Position numbers and translations under genes: made by a program
Shown here: piece after piece, positions 8,442-18,384 of the stretch
How the letters are laid out: each line of letters begins with the position of its first letter
How positions within the stretch are numbered: position 1 is the stretch's first letter
Source of the DNA: B18-G4 sp032250805
Lineage (GTDB): Bacteria > Bacteroidota > Bacteroidia > Bacteroidales > B18-G4
Length of the DNA: 64,000 nucleotides
Reading direction: 5' to 3'
NCBI GenBank assembly: GCA_032250805.1
Contig: JAVVEM010000002.1
Coordinates: 57,415-121,414 of the forward strand
Notes under the pieces: model-generated
What the model was told of the DNA's origin: nothing
The model's input: only the letters and a program-made list of their open reading frames with translations
The model's database searches: none

Positions 8442-8504
8442 TTTCGTTAAGAATTAGTTAAAACAGGGGATCTATTTCTTTAATCGGTTAAGCTTACAAA
8501 ACAG

Positions 8505-10838
8505 TTAAAACGCAAGGCTGACACCCAGGCTTGGCATGACTGGCAGCTGGTAAACGATTTCATTCGTGATTCTGTCGACATAAAATATATTTTCCCGGTT
8601 ATATACGTTTACAACACTGGCATCTATCTCAAAAATTGTGTTTTCGCTGAAAGAAAATCGCTTTTTAATGTTCAGGTCGAGGCGATGATAGGTAGGCAAC
8701 CTTCCGGCATTAAGGTCGGCATAGAGAACACCCAGTTCGCCATTTGCCGTGGTATAGTCGGTATATATCCCTTCATCGAAGTTAATTAACTCATAATACC
8801 CCTGTGTTTGTGTGAACGGAAAACCGGTTCCAAAGTTCCAGCGTGCACTCACTTCCCAGTCCATTTTACCTCCAAAGCGGTAAACTCCAAGCAGGTTCAC
8901 ATTATGCCTGCGGTCGAAGTGCGGATAATAATGCTGAAGCTCACCCTGTATATCCTCATAGTTCCTGTTCACCCACGAGAGCGAATACACGGCCCAGATA
9001 TAGAAGTGATTATTATCAAACTTAAATGTCATATCAATTCCTTCGGCATCACCCGTTTCAATAATAAAGTCCTTGGTAAGCAATTGTGGCTCATTGGGGG
9101 CCTTTCCTTCATCAAAGATCTTGTTGCGGTTGAGATTGGTCAACTGCGAAAAATATTTATAGTAGCCCTCAAGATTTACTGTTATAAATTTGCCGATATC
9201 CAGCTCAGTACCAAGAATAAGGTGGCTGGACTTTTGCAGGTTATGTGTTACTTCCTTATCATTGAACTCATCAGGAAGGTTGTCGGGGCCCGAAAGAAAA
9301 CCATAGAAAAGGTTAACAACATCTCTGTCGGAGGTTGCGCTGATCAGGTTCTGTGAGTACAGACCGCCGGCAAACTTTATCCTGAACTTATCAGTGGCAT
9401 TGTACTTCAGCGACAACCTGGGTTCGGGAGAAACGGTCGACAGTGAAGCATACCATTGCAGACGCATGCTGGGCTCGATCAGAAATTTCCCTGCTGTTTT
9501 TTTGTATTTCAAAAACAGTCCGAGTTCGGTAGTATTTTCCTTCTGCTGTATGGTACGGCCCACCGAGTTTATAAAGAAATAATCGGTAGTGAATCCCAGC
9601 ACTTCGATACCGTATTTGAGCTGGTCGCGCCCCAGAAAATAGTTAAAGTCAAAACCCATATTAAATCCGTTGATCTCTGATGAACGCTCAGGGTTGATCT
9701 CGTCTTTCAGCGAAATCCTGTAATTGGAATAGGCCGCATGGCCAGCGATCATGACCGCGGTTTTGGCGGGAATGATCATAAAGTTTGCACCCACTCCTGC
9801 CGATTTCCAGCTAAAGTCGGCGATTGATTTATACTTGTTTACATCATCAGTGAAGTTAAAGCCATAGAAGTTGATCTTCGAACCATTTCCAAAGTGGAAC
9901 GACAGTTTACCATACAGGTCGAGGTAATTGAATGGTAGTCCATCCTCATCAACATAATCATAAAATATTTTCGATGATTGCTCCAGGTAAGAGTTTTTGG
10001 CTGAAAAAATAAATGAAGAACTCGCACCTCCATCCTCTTTTTGCTTTGCCAGGGGGCCTTCAATCAAAACCTTGGCTCCGAAAGTGCTGGCATCGACCTT
10101 GCCGGCAAACCTTTTTTTATTGCCATCGCGTGTGGTAATATCCATGACCGAAGAAATCCGGCCACCATACTCAGCGCCAAATCCACCGGTATAAACATCT
10201 GCATTACGCAATATATCAGTATCAAAAACAGAAAATAAACCGATTGAATGGAACGGATTATATACGATCATACCATCGAGAAGCACCTTATTTTGAATGG
10301 GTGACCCTCCCCTGATATAGAGCTGTCCGCCCTGATCGCCCGTAAAAACAACACCCGGCAATACCTGCAGGTATTGTGCCAGGTCGGGCTGACCGCCAAC
10401 GGAAGGGATCTTGGTAATTTCTTTAGGTGTAACTTTATTTACACTGGTTTGGGTTTCTGTGCGTGCTTCTTCCCTGTAGGCCGAAATATTCACCTCGTCG
10501 AGGGTTACAGAGGCACTGGTCAGAAATAAGTTTTGGTTGATGATCTTATCTGCTTCAATTTCCACTTCCATTTTGATGGTGTCATATCCCAGGTTTGTTA
10601 CCATGAGGGTATACGTGCCGGGAGGGATCCTGGTGATCATGTAAAGTCCGTTTACATCTGATCCGGCCCCGATGGTGGTCCCTTCCAGGTATACATTACA
10701 GAAGATCACCGGTTCACCGGTTGCTTTTTCATAGATCGATCCGCGTATTGCTCCGGTTTGGGCCGAAAGGCCCTGCACAGCCAGAAAAAACACCGAAAAG
10801 GTTAACAGTTGAATGAGTATTCGTAATTTATGTGTCAT
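8505..10838 (-). CDS. TonB-dependent outer-membrane receptor with CarboxypepD_reg domain
   Basis: A 777-residue outer-membrane receptor. It begins with a signal peptide (cleavage after GLSAQ or nearby), followed by a carboxypeptidase-regulatory-like beta-sandwich (about residues 28-115), a plug domain with the conserved QLYIRGGSPIQNKVLLDGM and GGFGAEYGGRISSVMDI segments, and a C-terminal 22-strand barrel ending in a short beta-strand with terminal Phe (VSLAF). The substrate is unknown. It lies 68 bases downstream of a DUF4249 lipoprotein, a frequent partner of such receptors, and upstream of an exported peptidase. Confidence 0.93.
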   Translation of the reverse strand: MTHKLRILIQLLTFSVFFLAVQGLSAQTGAIRGSIYEKATGEPVIFCNVYLEGTTIGAGSDVNGLYMITRIPPGTYTLMVTNLGYDTIKMEVEIEADKIINQNLFLTSASVTLDEVNISAYREEARTETQTSVNKVTPKEITKIPSVGGQPDLAQYLQVLPGVVFTGDQGGQLYIRGGSPIQNKVLLDGMIVYNPFHSIGLFSVFDTDILRNADVYTGGFGAEYGGRISSVMDITTRDGNKKRFAGKVDASTFGAKVLIEGPLAKQKEDGGASSSFIFSAKNSYLEQSSKIFYDYVDEDGLPFNYLDLYGKLSFHFGNGSKINFYGFNFTDDVNKYKSIADFSWKSAGVGANFMIIPAKTAVMIAGHAAYSNYRISLKDEINPERSSEINGFNMGFDFNYFLGRDQLKYGIEVLGFTTDYFFINSVGRTIQQKENTTELGLFLKYKKTAGKFLIEPSMRLQWYASLSTVSPEPRLSLKYNATDKFRIKFAGGLYSQNLISATSDRDVVNLFYGFLSGPDNLPDEFNDKEVTHNLQKSSHLILGTELDIGKFITVNLEGYYKYFSQLTNLNRNKIFDEGKAPNEPQLLTKDFIIETGDAEGIDMTFKFDNNHFYIWAVYSLSWVNRNYEDIQGELQHYYPHFDRRHNVNLLGVYRFGGKMDWEVSARWNFGTGFPFTQTQGYYELINFDEGIYTDYTTANGELGVLYADLNAGRLPTYHRLDLNIKKRFSFSENTIFEIDASVVNVYNRENIFYVDRITNEIVYQLPVMPSLGVSLAF

Positions 10839-10906
10839 GCTATAAATAAATCTGGTCGTAAGAGAAAATAAGCAACAAAATTAGTTAAACTTTCAATATA
10901 AAAAAA

Positions 10907-11905
10907 CTAATGCCATTCGCCGCGCGAGTCGGCAAAACGATGATTGATCATATGCTTACCCCAGCTGATGGTATCGATTGTTTGCTTCTTTAATTTCATT
11001 CCAAAATAAGTGTAAAAATATTTGCTCCCGAATACACCTTCGCCCCCGGTCATATTTGAATAATCAGGATAAAAATGAGGATTCGTAGGCTGGGAAGTTA
11101 CCGTGATATAATTTTGCAGTTCCTTGCCGGGCAGGGCCAGCATATAGTCAACGCCCCGTGCCTTTCGCTTTACAGAGGGATCAACCGGGATCTGTTCCGA
11201 TAAATATCTGTAATAATCATCAAAAAGCTGGTAGGAAGTATCATCACCTGAGATATTTTTGAGGGGATCGAATGTCGGAAACCAGTCTACATATTTATGT
11301 GAAGTTAAGCCGTTTTTGCTCTCCCAATAAAGAAAACGAACGATATAATGCCTGTGGTCGTATGGATCGAGGCTCCCATCGTATTGCAGGTTTTCCACAA
11401 TATAATTCACCCTGAAATAGGCCCTCTCCCATTCAAACGACGCTTCAATGTTCATCGAGCCAAGCACATGGGTTTCGGCCGACATTTCCTTCCCGGTTTC
11501 TTTATTGATCACCCTCAGTTTATAGGTCGAACCCACATTGATCGGGGCACTTACCTTAAACACGCAATTTGATCCGTTCGAAAACAAGCCGGGTATTTTG
11601 GGTTTCTCGACAGGGATATAGGCAACTGGTTCACCAAATAATTCATTATTCCGGTATTCCTCAAGAAAGGCATCAAAAAGTTCGTGTGGATAATTCACAG
11701 AATCGTTCACCTGCATGTATTCATAAGGGGAAGTACCTGGTGCCGTAAACATTCTGTTAATTCTTAAATACTGAACAGAGTCTTTTAGGTTAATCACGGC
11801 ATAAACCACCGATACCTCCTTCCATTTGACAACATCAAGGTCTTTTTCACATGAAAACACCGTCATCAGAAGGAGCATAGCCAAAAGGAGTAAAATATTT
11901 CTCAT
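10907..11905 (-). CDS. DUF4249-like lipoprotein
   Basis: A 332-residue protein with an N-terminal lipoprotein signal (lipobox VFSC, Cys about residue 19). The early segment VVYAVINLKDSVQYLRINRMF is typical of the DUF4249 family. Members usually sit next to TonB-dependent receptors and are thought to be envelope accessory proteins, but no biochemical role is established. Here it precedes the receptor gene on the same strand, whereas the more usual order is receptor first. Confidence 0.82.
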   Translation of the reverse strand: MRNILLLLAMLLLMTVFSCEKDLDVVKWKEVSVVYAVINLKDSVQYLRINRMFTAPGTSPYEYMQVNDSVNYPHELFDAFLEEYRNNELFGEPVAYIPVEKPKIPGLFSNGSNCVFKVSAPINVGSTYKLRVINKETGKEMSAETHVLGSMNIEASFEWERAYFRVNYIVENLQYDGSLDPYDHRHYIVRFLYWESKNGLTSHKYVDWFPTFDPLKNISGDDTSYQLFDDYYRYLSEQIPVDPSVKRKARGVDYMLALPGKELQNYITVTSQPTNPHFYPDYSNMTGGEGVFGSKYFYTYFGMKLKKQTIDTISWGKHMINHRFADSRGEWH

Positions 11906-12056
11906 TTGTTGTCAGATTCCGGATTTACGCAGAGAAAGAAAAAACTGTTGGCAGACATAACTTCCTGCATGGCTAATATATATAAATTAAATGCTAGAAT
12001 GAACAGCAAACCAGTGAACGGTAATATTTATCAAGTTTCCGGTTATTTTTTGAGTA

Positions 12057-12959
12057 TCAGTACCGCAGAACGCGAAAGTTGGAAATTCCGGATTCAAAAT
12101 GGATGGTGATATTTTTTTGGGAGGAAGCAAAATTGGGGCTGACATAAGTATGCTTGCTTACCTTATCAAAGCCCGGCAGGTCTTTAGAAACCAGAAAGGA
12201 ATCGGTATTCACTTCGCAGGCGATTTCTTCCGGCACCCTTATCACTACTGATGAGACCCCGGTTTCGATGTGAATAAAAACCTGGTCGGACCTGCTGCCG
12301 AGCTTGATCTCCATTGATGTAGCCCCGCCATCGATCTCGATGTCACGGATAATATATGGGCTGAGATCCATACTGATATCAGCAGCACCTGCATCGATAT
12401 CCATATCCCATACAAGATCAGGATTGAGCTTGATATCCACCTCATGAGAACGGTACAGACGATATTTGCTAATTTTACTTTCAGGGCCGATATACACATG
12501 GTTTTTATCCTCATCCATTGTCGTTCGCATGTAATAAGTGCCTGAATCGCCAATATGGGTAAAGTCGACAAGCTGGTTTGTTGTGCCGCCAATAGTATAA
12601 GTCCCTGCTGCAGCATTTAATTCGAGAATGGCATGTTCAGACTGTCCGTTAAAGGATTCACTTCTGTTCATTTCGGTGTTATCGCTCTTGTGAAAATCAC
12701 CCATCCATATCCATCCCGAATGCCACCTGCCTGGATGATTATAAATGAGCAGTGCCATGATCAATATGGCCAGCAGCGATGCAATAAGTTTATAGATTGA
12801 TTTAACAGGCAATAACGATATTCCCCAAAGCACCAGCAATATAGGCCAGAGGCTTAATATATCTTTCCAGTTAAACCAGATCAAATCCATGCTTTTGAGC
12901 AAATACAGAACGCCCAGCAATATGAGGACAATACCCCAGAAAAGGTTTTTATACTTCAT
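12057..12959 (-). CDS. LiaF-like / DUF5668 membrane protein (envelope stress type)
   Basis: About 300 residues. The N-terminus has four closely packed TM helices containing the LiaI/LiaF-type signatures GIVLILLGVLYLLKSM and SLWPILLVLWGISLL. After a linker, the C-terminal half is a repetitive beta-rich domain (DIDAGAADISMDLS, EIDGGATSMEIKLG, IETGVSSVVIRVPEE) as in cell-wall-active antibiotic-response proteins. The start at 12959 (MKYKNLFWG) is preferred over the ATG 24 bases upstream because homologous proteins begin with this motif. It follows the PspC gene, suggesting an envelope-stress operon; no associated two-component genes are adjacent. Confidence 0.8.
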   Translation of the reverse strand: MKYKNLFWGIVLILLGVLYLLKSMDLIWFNWKDILSLWPILLVLWGISLLPVKSIYKLIASLLAILIMALLIYNHPGRWHSGWIWMGDFHKSDNTEMNRSESFNGQSEHAILELNAAAGTYTIGGTTNQLVDFTHIGDSGTYYMRTTMDEDKNHVYIGPESKISKYRLYRSHEVDIKLNPDLVWDMDIDAGAADISMDLSPYIIRDIEIDGGATSMEIKLGSRSDQVFIHIETGVSSVVIRVPEEIACEVNTDSFLVSKDLPGFDKVSKHTYVSPNFASSQKNITIHFESGISNFRVLRY

Positions 12960-13057
12960 AATACAGTGATTAAGGTTTAACAAATATGCCTGCCTCAGCT
13001 ACTGCTTATTGGCAACAAAGGCATTTCTCAGCAATACAATTCCAACAATGATAAGGA

Positions 13058-13459
13058 TCACCGGCCAAAGATTCCGAAATCAATTCTGGGGAAATAGCGG
13101 ATCACCAGAAAGATAATTCCGAGCGCGATCAGGATAAGCCCGGCAATGAGGCTGCCTTCATCTTTCTTTTTGTACCTCTTTTCGTCAGGGTTGAACTGTT
13201 TTTTCTGATTGTTTTCCTGTGAATTTTTCTCTTCCATGGGATTGGGATTATTGTTAGGGAATATGACATGCTCATCTGTGGGAAGAACGATCCATAAAAT
13301 AATATAAAATAACACACCGCTTCCGCCAACCAGCACCATGAGGATAAATAAAATACGAATGAGTGTGGGATCAATTCTGAAGTATTCTGCCAGGCCACCG
13401 GCAACACCGCCGATCATGCTGTCTTTACTGCTCCTGTATAAACCGCTTCTTCCTTCCAT
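13058..13459 (-). CDS. PspC-domain protein, C-terminal TM helix lost by a frameshift
   Basis: The PspC domain occupies residues 1-62 (LYRSSKDSMIGGVAGGLAEYFRIDPTLIRILFIL), followed by a hydrophilic linker and a TM helix (GSLIAGLILIALGIIFL). The frame as given ends abruptly at FGIFGR. Adding one T to the TTT at 13067-13069 (minus strand) restores GIFWPVILIIVGIVLLRN and a natural stop at 12999-13001, i.e. the expected last TM helix and a short gap to the next gene. The gene is therefore frame-broken by one base, whether by assembly error or true mutation. PspC proteins act in membrane-stress responses. Confidence 0.85.
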   Translation of the reverse strand: MEGRSGLYRSSKDSMIGGVAGGLAEYFRIDPTLIRILFILMVLVGGSGVLFYIILWIVLPTDEHVIFPNNNPNPMEEKNSQENNQKKQFNPDEKRYKKKDEGSLIAGLILIALGIIFLVIRYFPRIDFGIFGR

Positions 13460-13510
13460 GAGCCAAATTTAAGCAAATATTCAGCCTAAATAAATTTTTT
13501 ACCCAAAATT

Positions 13511-13927
13511 TTAAGCAGAGGATTGCTTTTTTAAGTGGCGGGGATGATGTTCAGGTATATAACATTCATTTCTGCGGCCAAACCAAGCGTATCTGTTCTT
13601 TGCTATAAAATCATACACCAGGTCGCGCAAAAACCTTGGAACAAGCATAAAAACATAAAAAAACTGCCATCCTCTTTTTAGCCGCCTGAGTATTTTCAAT
13701 ACTGCCGTTGACCGTTGATAGAAATTTTCGCCCTCGTGGTAAACAATGCTGTCGGCATATTGTTTATCCTTTGCCATCTCTGATATGAGGGCTGCCCCCT
13801 GTTCAGACTGCAGCGACAGATAGGTGAATTTATTTTCCCGGTCGCGTCTGATCACGAATTGCAGAGAACGGCTGCACAGTTCGCAGTAACCGTCGTATAA
13901 TATTACAGCTTGTTTATTTTGCATCAT
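13511..13927 (-). CDS. DCC-family thiol-disulfide oxidoreductase-like protein
   Basis: A 138-residue protein of the DUF393/DCC family. The defining N-terminal motif is present as ILYDGYCELCSRSLQF (family DGxCxxC), followed by the RRDRENKFTYLSLQSEQG segment and, further on, STAVLKILRRL. The CxxC implies thiol chemistry, but no substrate is known for the family. There is no signal peptide. It is a single gene, about 50 bases upstream of the PspC unit on the same strand, and divergent from icd. Confidence 0.88.
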   Translation of the reverse strand: MMQNKQAVILYDGYCELCSRSLQFVIRRDRENKFTYLSLQSEQGAALISEMAKDKQYADSIVYHEGENFYQRSTAVLKILRRLKRGWQFFYVFMLVPRFLRDLVYDFIAKNRYAWFGRRNECYIPEHHPRHLKKQSSA

Positions 13928-14071
13928 TCGTTTACATATAATAACAACGATAATGAAAGATTGTTAGATTAATATAAACATCAGTTTAGAAGTATATATA
14001 AATTGAATTATGTCAACATGATATCGATGAATTTTGTAAATTAGCAAACTTTATAACAGAATAAAAACATT

Positions 14072-15436
14072 ATGGGTGAAAAGATCAGAATAGAAAGTAA
14101 AAAGTTAATCGTTCCCGACAATCCGGTTATTCCGTATATTATTGGCGACGGTACCGGTCCGGACATATGGGCCGCTTCGGTGCGGGTGTTTGATGCTGCC
14201 GTAGAAAAAGCTTACGGCGGCAAAAGAAAAGTAGACTGGAAAGAAGTGTTTGCGGGAGAGAATTCCTTTAACCGGTTCAACGACTGGCTGCCCAAAGAAA
14301 CCATTGAGGCCTTCAGGGAATATCTGGTCGGCATCAAAGGTCCTCTTACAACACCTGTTGGAGGAGGAATACGCTCGCTTAACGTTGCCCTGCGACAAAT
14401 CCTTGATCTTTACGTTTGTCTGCGACCGGTAAAATACATCAAGGGCGTGCCCTCACCGGTAAAAAAGCCTGAGGATGTTGACATGGTGATCTTCAGAGAG
14501 AATACCGAAGATATTTATGCCGGCATCGAATGGCAGGAGGGCAGTAAAGAAGTAAAGAAGGTGGTGGATTTTTTTAGAAAGGAAATGGGCGTTGAAAGCA
14601 TCCGTTTCCCCGAAACATCCGGCATCGGCATCAAACCGGTATCAAAAGAAGGATCATTCCGACTTATACGTGCCGCAATAGAATATGCCCTGCAGGAACG
14701 CCGGCGCTCCGTAACACTGGTGCACAAGGGCAACATTATGAAATTTACCGAAGGTGCATTTAAAAACTGGGGCTATGAACTGGCCAAAGCAGAATTTCGT
14801 GATCAGATCATCACCGAAAGGGAAAGCTGGATCCTTCAAAATATTGAAAATAACCCGGCAATCGGTGTCGAAGAAAATGCAAAACTAATCGAGCCGGGCT
14901 ACCATATGATGACAGATGCCCAGAAAGCAGATGTAAGGGATGAAGTGGAAAAGGCAATTGAACTGATGCCCACGCATGGCGACGGGAAGTGGATGAAGTT
15001 TATCCTCATCCGCGATTCTATTGCAGATATCACACTTCAACAAGTACTTACAAGGGCTGCTGAATTTGATGTGGTGGCCACAATGAACCTCAATGGTGAT
15101 TATCTATCCGATGCACTGGCAGCCCAGGTGGGTGGCATCGGCATCGCCCCGGGTGCAAACATCAATTACGAAACAGGCCACGCAATCTTTGAGGCAACCC
15201 ACGGTACTGCACCCAAATACGCCGGCCTCGACAAGGTCAATCCCGGTTCGGTGATTATTTCCGGCAGTATGATGTTTAAATATTTGGGCTGGGATGAAGT
15301 GCACGACCTGATCTGGAAAGGTCTGGAAAAAACGATCGCTCAGAAAAAAGTAACCTATGATTACCATCGTATGATGGAAGGCGCTACATTGCTGAAATGC
15401 TCAGAATTTGGAAGCGCGATAATTGAAAATATGTAA
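14072..15436 (+). CDS. icd: NADP-dependent isocitrate dehydrogenase
   Basis: Oxidises isocitrate to 2-oxoglutarate in the TCA cycle. The protein is 454 residues and of the bacterial homodimeric type: IPYIIGDGTGPDIW at the N-terminus, GPLTTPVGGGIRSLNVALRQ (substrate-binding Ser region), the RENTEDIYAGIEW signature, LVHKGNIMKFTEG and the cofactor loop ATHGTAPKYAG. It lies 36 bases upstream of citrate synthase, forming a two-gene TCA operon. No aconitase is present in the window. Confidence 0.95.
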   Translation: MGEKIRIESKKLIVPDNPVIPYIIGDGTGPDIWAASVRVFDAAVEKAYGGKRKVDWKEVFAGENSFNRFNDWLPKETIEAFREYLVGIKGPLTTPVGGGIRSLNVALRQILDLYVCLRPVKYIKGVPSPVKKPEDVDMVIFRENTEDIYAGIEWQEGSKEVKKVVDFFRKEMGVESIRFPETSGIGIKPVSKEGSFRLIRAAIEYALQERRRSVTLVHKGNIMKFTEGAFKNWGYELAKAEFRDQIITERESWILQNIENNPAIGVEENAKLIEPGYHMMTDAQKADVRDEVEKAIELMPTHGDGKWMKFILIRDSIADITLQQVLTRAAEFDVVATMNLNGDYLSDALAAQVGGIGIAPGANINYETGHAIFEATHGTAPKYAGLDKVNPGSVIISGSMMFKYLGWDEVHDLIWKGLEKTIAQKKVTYDYHRMMEGATLLKCSEFGSAIIENM

Positions 15437-15472
15437 TTCACCATTCTCCGGAGGAGAAAAACAGCAAAAACA

Positions 15473-16786
15473 ATGTCAGTATTAAAAGAAAGGCTTAGAG
15501 AGAAAATTACAGAGTGGCGACCGCGCACACAGCGACTTCTCATGGATTATGGCGATGTGGTGATCGACGAGGTTACCGTATCCAAAGCCCTTGGAGGGAT
15601 GCGCGGACTGAAAAGCCTGGTAACAGATATATCATACCTCGATCCAAATGAAGGCATCAGGTACAGGGGATATACCCTGAAAGAGGTTTTCGAATTGCTG
15701 CCCAAGCCCAAAGGTGCAGAAATGCCCTATGTTGAAGGGCTTCTGTTCTTACTGCTTACCGGCGATATCCCCAATAAAGAGGAAGTTGCCGATGTGGTTG
15801 ATGAATTCAGCAAGAGAAGAATTCTGCCACGCTATGTGTACGAAGTAATTGATGCCTTTCCATGCTGCAGCCACCCCATGACAATATTTTCGTCGGCTAT
15901 TCTGACCATGCACAGGGAATCGTTCTTCACAAAAAAATACTTTGCCGGTCTGAAAAAGGAAGACTACTGGGAACCCATGTACGAGGATGTGCTTAACCTG
16001 CTGGCTAAACTTCCCGAAATAGCAACCTATATCTATGCCAAACTCTATCGCGACGGCAAGCGCATACAGTCGAACCCAAACCTCGACCTTGGCGGCAATT
16101 TTGCCTTTATGATGGGTATCGACAAACCCTATGACGATGTTTCACGATTGCATTTCATCCTGCACAGCGACCATGAAAGCGGCAATGTGAGTGCGCATAC
16201 CGGGCATCTTGTTGCCAGTTCATTATCGGATATATATTTGTCGATTTCGGCGATGATCAATGGCCTGGCTGGTCCACTGCATGGACTCGCCAACCAGGAA
16301 GTATTGCGCTGGTTACAGGAACTGATGGAAAAGATGGGCGGCGCCGAGCCTACTGAAGATGAAATAAAACAATATGTTTGGGATACCCTGAATGCCGGTT
16401 TTGTTATTCCGGGCTATGGCCACGCCGTGCTCAGAAAAACCGACCCCCGCTATACCTTACAACGTGATTTCAGTCTCAAATATATTAAGGACGATCCCCT
16501 CTTTAAATATGTCGACATCCTTTACAAGGTGGTTCCTCCGATACTGATGGAACACGGGAAGGCAAAAAATCCCTGGCCAAATGTCGATGCCCAGTCAGGG
16601 ATTATTCAATGGCATTATGGCGTAAGGGAATATGATTTCTATACCGTACTCTTTGGTGTTGGCCGTTCTATCGGGATCTGTGCCAACATTATTTGGGACC
16701 GTGCCCTGATGTACCCGCTTGAGCGACCCAAATCGCTCACTACCGACATGTTGGAAAAGATTGCGGGGATCGGTAAGGAGGACTAA
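15473..16786 (+). CDS. gltA: Citrate synthase, eukaryote-like type
   Basis: Condenses oxaloacetate and acetyl-CoA to citrate. At 437 residues it is clearly the mitochondrial-like branch: GPLHGLANQEV, HSDHESGNVSAHT (first catalytic His), PGYGHAVLRKTDPRY (second His) and the NVDAQSG Asp. This branch is common in Bacteroidota and distinct from the E. coli NADH-regulated hexameric enzyme. It is cotranscribed with icd. The gene ends 7 bases from the convergent DUF5723 gene, with no obvious terminator between them. Confidence 0.95.
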   Translation: MSVLKERLREKITEWRPRTQRLLMDYGDVVIDEVTVSKALGGMRGLKSLVTDISYLDPNEGIRYRGYTLKEVFELLPKPKGAEMPYVEGLLFLLLTGDIPNKEEVADVVDEFSKRRILPRYVYEVIDAFPCCSHPMTIFSSAILTMHRESFFTKKYFAGLKKEDYWEPMYEDVLNLLAKLPEIATYIYAKLYRDGKRIQSNPNLDLGGNFAFMMGIDKPYDDVSRLHFILHSDHESGNVSAHTGHLVASSLSDIYLSISAMINGLAGPLHGLANQEVLRWLQELMEKMGGAEPTEDEIKQYVWDTLNAGFVIPGYGHAVLRKTDPRYTLQRDFSLKYIKDDPLFKYVDILYKVVPPILMEHGKAKNPWPNVDAQSGIIQWHYGVREYDFYTVLFGVGRSIGICANIIWDRALMYPLERPKSLTTDMLEKIAGIGKED

Positions 16787-16793
16787 TCCTAAT

Positions 16794-18329
16794 CTACATT
16801 TTTGTTGCCCTCCGGAGATCATATGCACCCGTTGGGCAGAAATCCGACATTTTTCGCCAGCAATTTCCTTTCAGAAGATTGAATTTTATGGCGATGAAAA
16901 AATCATAGCCGTAGTGATCGGTGAGGTTTAAAAATCCGGCCGCATTATCGGTACCAATAGTTAGGTTGTATATTCTTATGTATGCACCCAGCAAAGGAGA
17001 TCTCATCGCATGCAGTGTAAAAGGTACGCCAAATTCGAATTCGGCCGTTTCCATACGCGGAGCTACCATCAGCCCTGAAGTTGCGCTAACCTGGTTTTTT
17101 GAGTATATGAGGGGAAACCTGATCCACCCGCTGACAAACCAGTTTTTAAAGTAATTATAATCAAACTGGGCTCCGATGCTCATCGGCAGAAGGATGTTGA
17201 AATTATTGGCGGTTAAGGCGCAATCGTCACCACCACAAAGGCGGCGGTTTATATCTTCACTGATATAATTAATATTGTTGTAATATGCTTCGAGAGTATC
17301 AAGCCGGTACCAGATACCATAATAATTGTCGAGCTCGTATTTGCGCGAAACATCATTAAAATTGATCCAGCCAAAATCCATCAGCGAAACCCCAATGCGG
17401 TACTTGTACTCATGATAAGGCTGTTGACATAAAATACTGTATTTTTTGATCGAATGCCCACTGGTAGTATGGATATAGGATAATCCAAAGTCGAAACCCA
17501 TACCGTTACCCTTTATAATCGAACCATTGTATAGTTCGTTATTGTCGTAATCAATGGGAAATGAATATCCTGTCTCGCCGTGAACATTCCGTACGTAGAG
17601 GTTCTCATCATCCGGAACAAAATATTTTATATGGTCGAGGTAAACATAGTAAGCAGCATGACCAAAAAGCATTTTGGCAGTAATCCCCAGCGACCAGTGT
17701 GCCCGGTTATATTTGCCAAAGATCCAGGCCCATGAAAATCCAAGTTCACTCCAGCTGAGGCTGGCTGTGCGTATAGGATCGCGATGTTCATATTCCTTGC
17801 CATGCTGTGGCGAATAATCCAGGCTGTAATACAAATAATTCGCCATATCGTAGGGAATATTCCTGAAACCGCTAACCGAACGGAAAGCGGTGTTCAGCGA
17901 AAAAGTGTGGTCGTTGTATGCAAGCATTACCGATGGTCCGAGGATACGGTTGCTGAAAAAGACCTGTTTTAGCTTTTTATTCTCAACAGTGTAAGCAGGC
18001 CGTTCGCCTGTGCCGTATTCCTTGTCATGCATGGGATAAGTATAGTTGGGATCAAGAAAGCGGAAAAAATTATACTCCTCCCTCGCCATGTATGCGAAAT
18101 TATTATGAAAGAAACTGCCTGCACCGGCAATATTTATATCCAGAAAATACCTGCTGTTCGACATGAAGGCAGGATTCGTAATGGTACTGTTTACACCACT
18201 GAATGAGCTCACCGAAACTCCCGTCATGTATTGGGCATATGATGGCTTGTCATGAAGAATGGCAAGAATAAAAACCATTCCCCCGATAACCAATTTTAAT
18301 AAGCCTGTATTTGGTTTTGTTAGCAGCAA
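16794..18329 (-). CDS. DUF5723-like outer-membrane-associated protein
   Basis: A 511-residue protein with an N-terminal signal sequence ending near PSYAQ and a body rich in alternating aromatic/polar strands (many Tyr, Phe, Trp). It has the early segment SVSSFSGVNSTITNPAFMSNSRY, as in DUF5723 proteins, which look like outer-membrane beta-barrels of the PorP/porin-like kind. Function is unknown. The start is a TTG at 18327-18329 with AAGGA six bases upstream; the first ATG (codon 18) would truncate the signal peptide. Two perfect inverted repeats at 18385-18428 lie upstream. Confidence 0.75.
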   Translation of the reverse strand: MLLTKPNTGLLKLVIGGMVFILAILHDKPSYAQYMTGVSVSSFSGVNSTITNPAFMSNSRYFLDINIAGAGSFFHNNFAYMAREEYNFFRFLDPNYTYPMHDKEYGTGERPAYTVENKKLKQVFFSNRILGPSVMLAYNDHTFSLNTAFRSVSGFRNIPYDMANYLYYSLDYSPQHGKEYEHRDPIRTASLSWSELGFSWAWIFGKYNRAHWSLGITAKMLFGHAAYYVYLDHIKYFVPDDENLYVRNVHGETGYSFPIDYDNNELYNGSIIKGNGMGFDFGLSYIHTTSGHSIKKYSILCQQPYHEYKYRIGVSLMDFGWINFNDVSRKYELDNYYGIWYRLDTLEAYYNNINYISEDINRRLCGGDDCALTANNFNILLPMSIGAQFDYNYFKNWFVSGWIRFPLIYSKNQVSATSGLMVAPRMETAEFEFGVPFTLHAMRSPLLGAYIRIYNLTIGTDNAAGFLNLTDHYGYDFFIAIKFNLLKGNCWRKMSDFCPTGAYDLRRATKM

Positions 18330-18384
18330 ATTAATTCCTTATAATCCCAGACTCTGATAGTATAATGTATACGTGTTGCATAAT

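Noticed and set aside
8800..9360. Long plus-strand open frame opposite the TonB receptor
   Set aside because: Antisense shadow of a well-supported receptor gene; no start signal and no recognisable protein features.
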